In this document: piece after piece, positions 6,706 to 6,875 of the stretch
Numbering within the stretch: position 1 is the stretch's first letter
Layout: the number at the start of each line of letters is the position of its first letter
Notes under the pieces: generated by a model
Told to the model about the DNA's origin: nothing
Databases searched by the model: none
What the model saw: only the letters and a program-made list of their open reading frames with translations
NCBI GenBank assembly: GCA_003695505.1
Contig: RFIY01000303.1
Location: 1-6,875 of the forward strand
Length of the DNA stretch: 6,875 bases
From: Candidatus Dadabacteria bacterium
GTDB lineage: Bacteria > J088
Reading direction: 5' to 3'
Position numbers and translations under genes: made by a program

Positions 6706-6709
6706 AGCA
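6701..6709 (-). promoter_or_regulatory. Extended -10 promoter element for the parB-like gene
   Basis: On the minus strand the bases read TGCTATAGT, an extended -10 (TGn plus TATAGT, five of six consensus bases). No good -35 is seen 16-18 bp upstream, which is tolerated with an extended -10. Eight nucleotides separate the hexamer from the A of the ATG, so transcription would start at or beside the initiation codon. On the plus strand the overlapping hexamer TATAGC (6703-6708) could serve as a -10 for the divergent gene. Confidence 0.5.
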
Positions 6710-6732
6710 CGACGGACGAGGCCGGACATGTG

Positions 6733-6875
6733 ATGACGATCACGGTATTTCTTGCGCGTCATGGTAGGAATGTAGATGAACGAATCCGCGCCGTTTCTGG
6801 CGCGATAGTGCAGGACAGCGACAGCGTGGACGATTCGGTACGAGACGGAGCAAAGGCGTTTTTCGGCGCGCTGGA
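6733..6875 (+). CDS. N-terminal start of a probable histidine phosphatase (phosphoglycerate-mutase-like) protein, cut by window edge
   Basis: The frame from ATG 6733 stays open to the last base and gives about 47 residues. It begins MTITVFLARHGRN, where the hydrophobic strand plus R-H-G is the catalytic signature of the histidine phosphatase superfamily; the His (residue 10) would be phosphorylated during catalysis. The following RAVSG and DSVDDSVRDGAKAFFGAL resemble the family's sG and D-x-L-T-x-x-G-x-x-Q-A-x-x-L pattern, though the L-T positions are replaced by V-D-D-S. An Arg follows RHG where Glu or Gln is more usual. GTG at 6730 is an in-frame alternative start, and GAGG at 6718-6721 is spaced 8 nt from it or 11 nt from the ATG. 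The gene is divergent from the parB-like gene and probably shares its control region. The function is provisional because most of the protein is unseen. Confidence 0.6.
   Translation, partial: MTITVFLARHGRNVDERIRAVSGAIVQDSDSVDDSVRDGAKAFFGAL

Noticed and set aside
5844-6707. 287-codon open frame on the + strand opposite the parB-like gene
   Set aside because: It lies entirely over the parB-like gene and extends into its promoter. The minus-strand product has all ParB motifs, while this one shows none.

Overview
The window looks like a GC-rich (roughly 60% by eye), densely coded chromosomal segment from a Gram-negative bacterium. Two predicted lipoproteins carry non-Asp residues after the lipobox cysteine, which fits outer-membrane sorting. 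Visible families are a TrmA/RlmD-type RNA m5U methyltransferase, a 4HBT thioesterase, a penicillin-acylase-type Ntn hydrolase and a ParB-like protein. A proteobacterium is the best guess, but the sequence alone does not fix the lineage. No IS element, tRNA, rRNA, CRISPR array or phage gene was seen.

Layout: bases 1-156 (+) hold the last 51 codons of an RNA (uracil-C5)-methyltransferase. A 35-bp convergent gap with hairpin potential follows. Five genes on the minus strand then fill 192-6692. In transcription order they are a ParB/Srx-fold HTH protein (5883-6692), a large lipoprotein penicillin acylase homologue (3045-5819), a two-TM membrane protein of unknown function (1526-3031), a YbgC/FcbC-like acyl-CoA thioesterase (1052-1507) and a lipoprotein with an alpha/beta-hydrolase fold that appears to have lost its catalytic residues (192-1055). 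At the right edge, divergent from parB across about 40 bp, a + strand gene starts whose first residues resemble a histidine phosphatase (LARHG motif). It runs out of the window.

How the genes may work together: the last four minus-strand genes are packed tightly (gaps of 13 and 18 bp, then a 4-bp ATGA overlap) and are probably cotranscribed. They combine a surface or periplasmic amidase, an inner-membrane protein with a large periplasmic region, a cytoplasmic thioesterase and a second lipoprotein. This suggests envelope-linked processing of an acylated or amide substrate, but the substrate cannot be read from the sequence. The ParB-like gene sits 63 bp upstream of the acylase, which has its own strong Shine-Dalgarno, so it may or may not share the transcript.

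The points most worth a second look are a perfect 15-bp palindrome straddling the parB start codon and an extended -10 element (possible autoregulated leaderless transcript), the hydrolase-fold lipoprotein with Arg in place of the nucleophile Ser, the ParB-like protein with no ParA in view, and the unrecognised membrane protein between the acylase and the thioesterase. No clearly unprecedented system could be established from the sequence alone.
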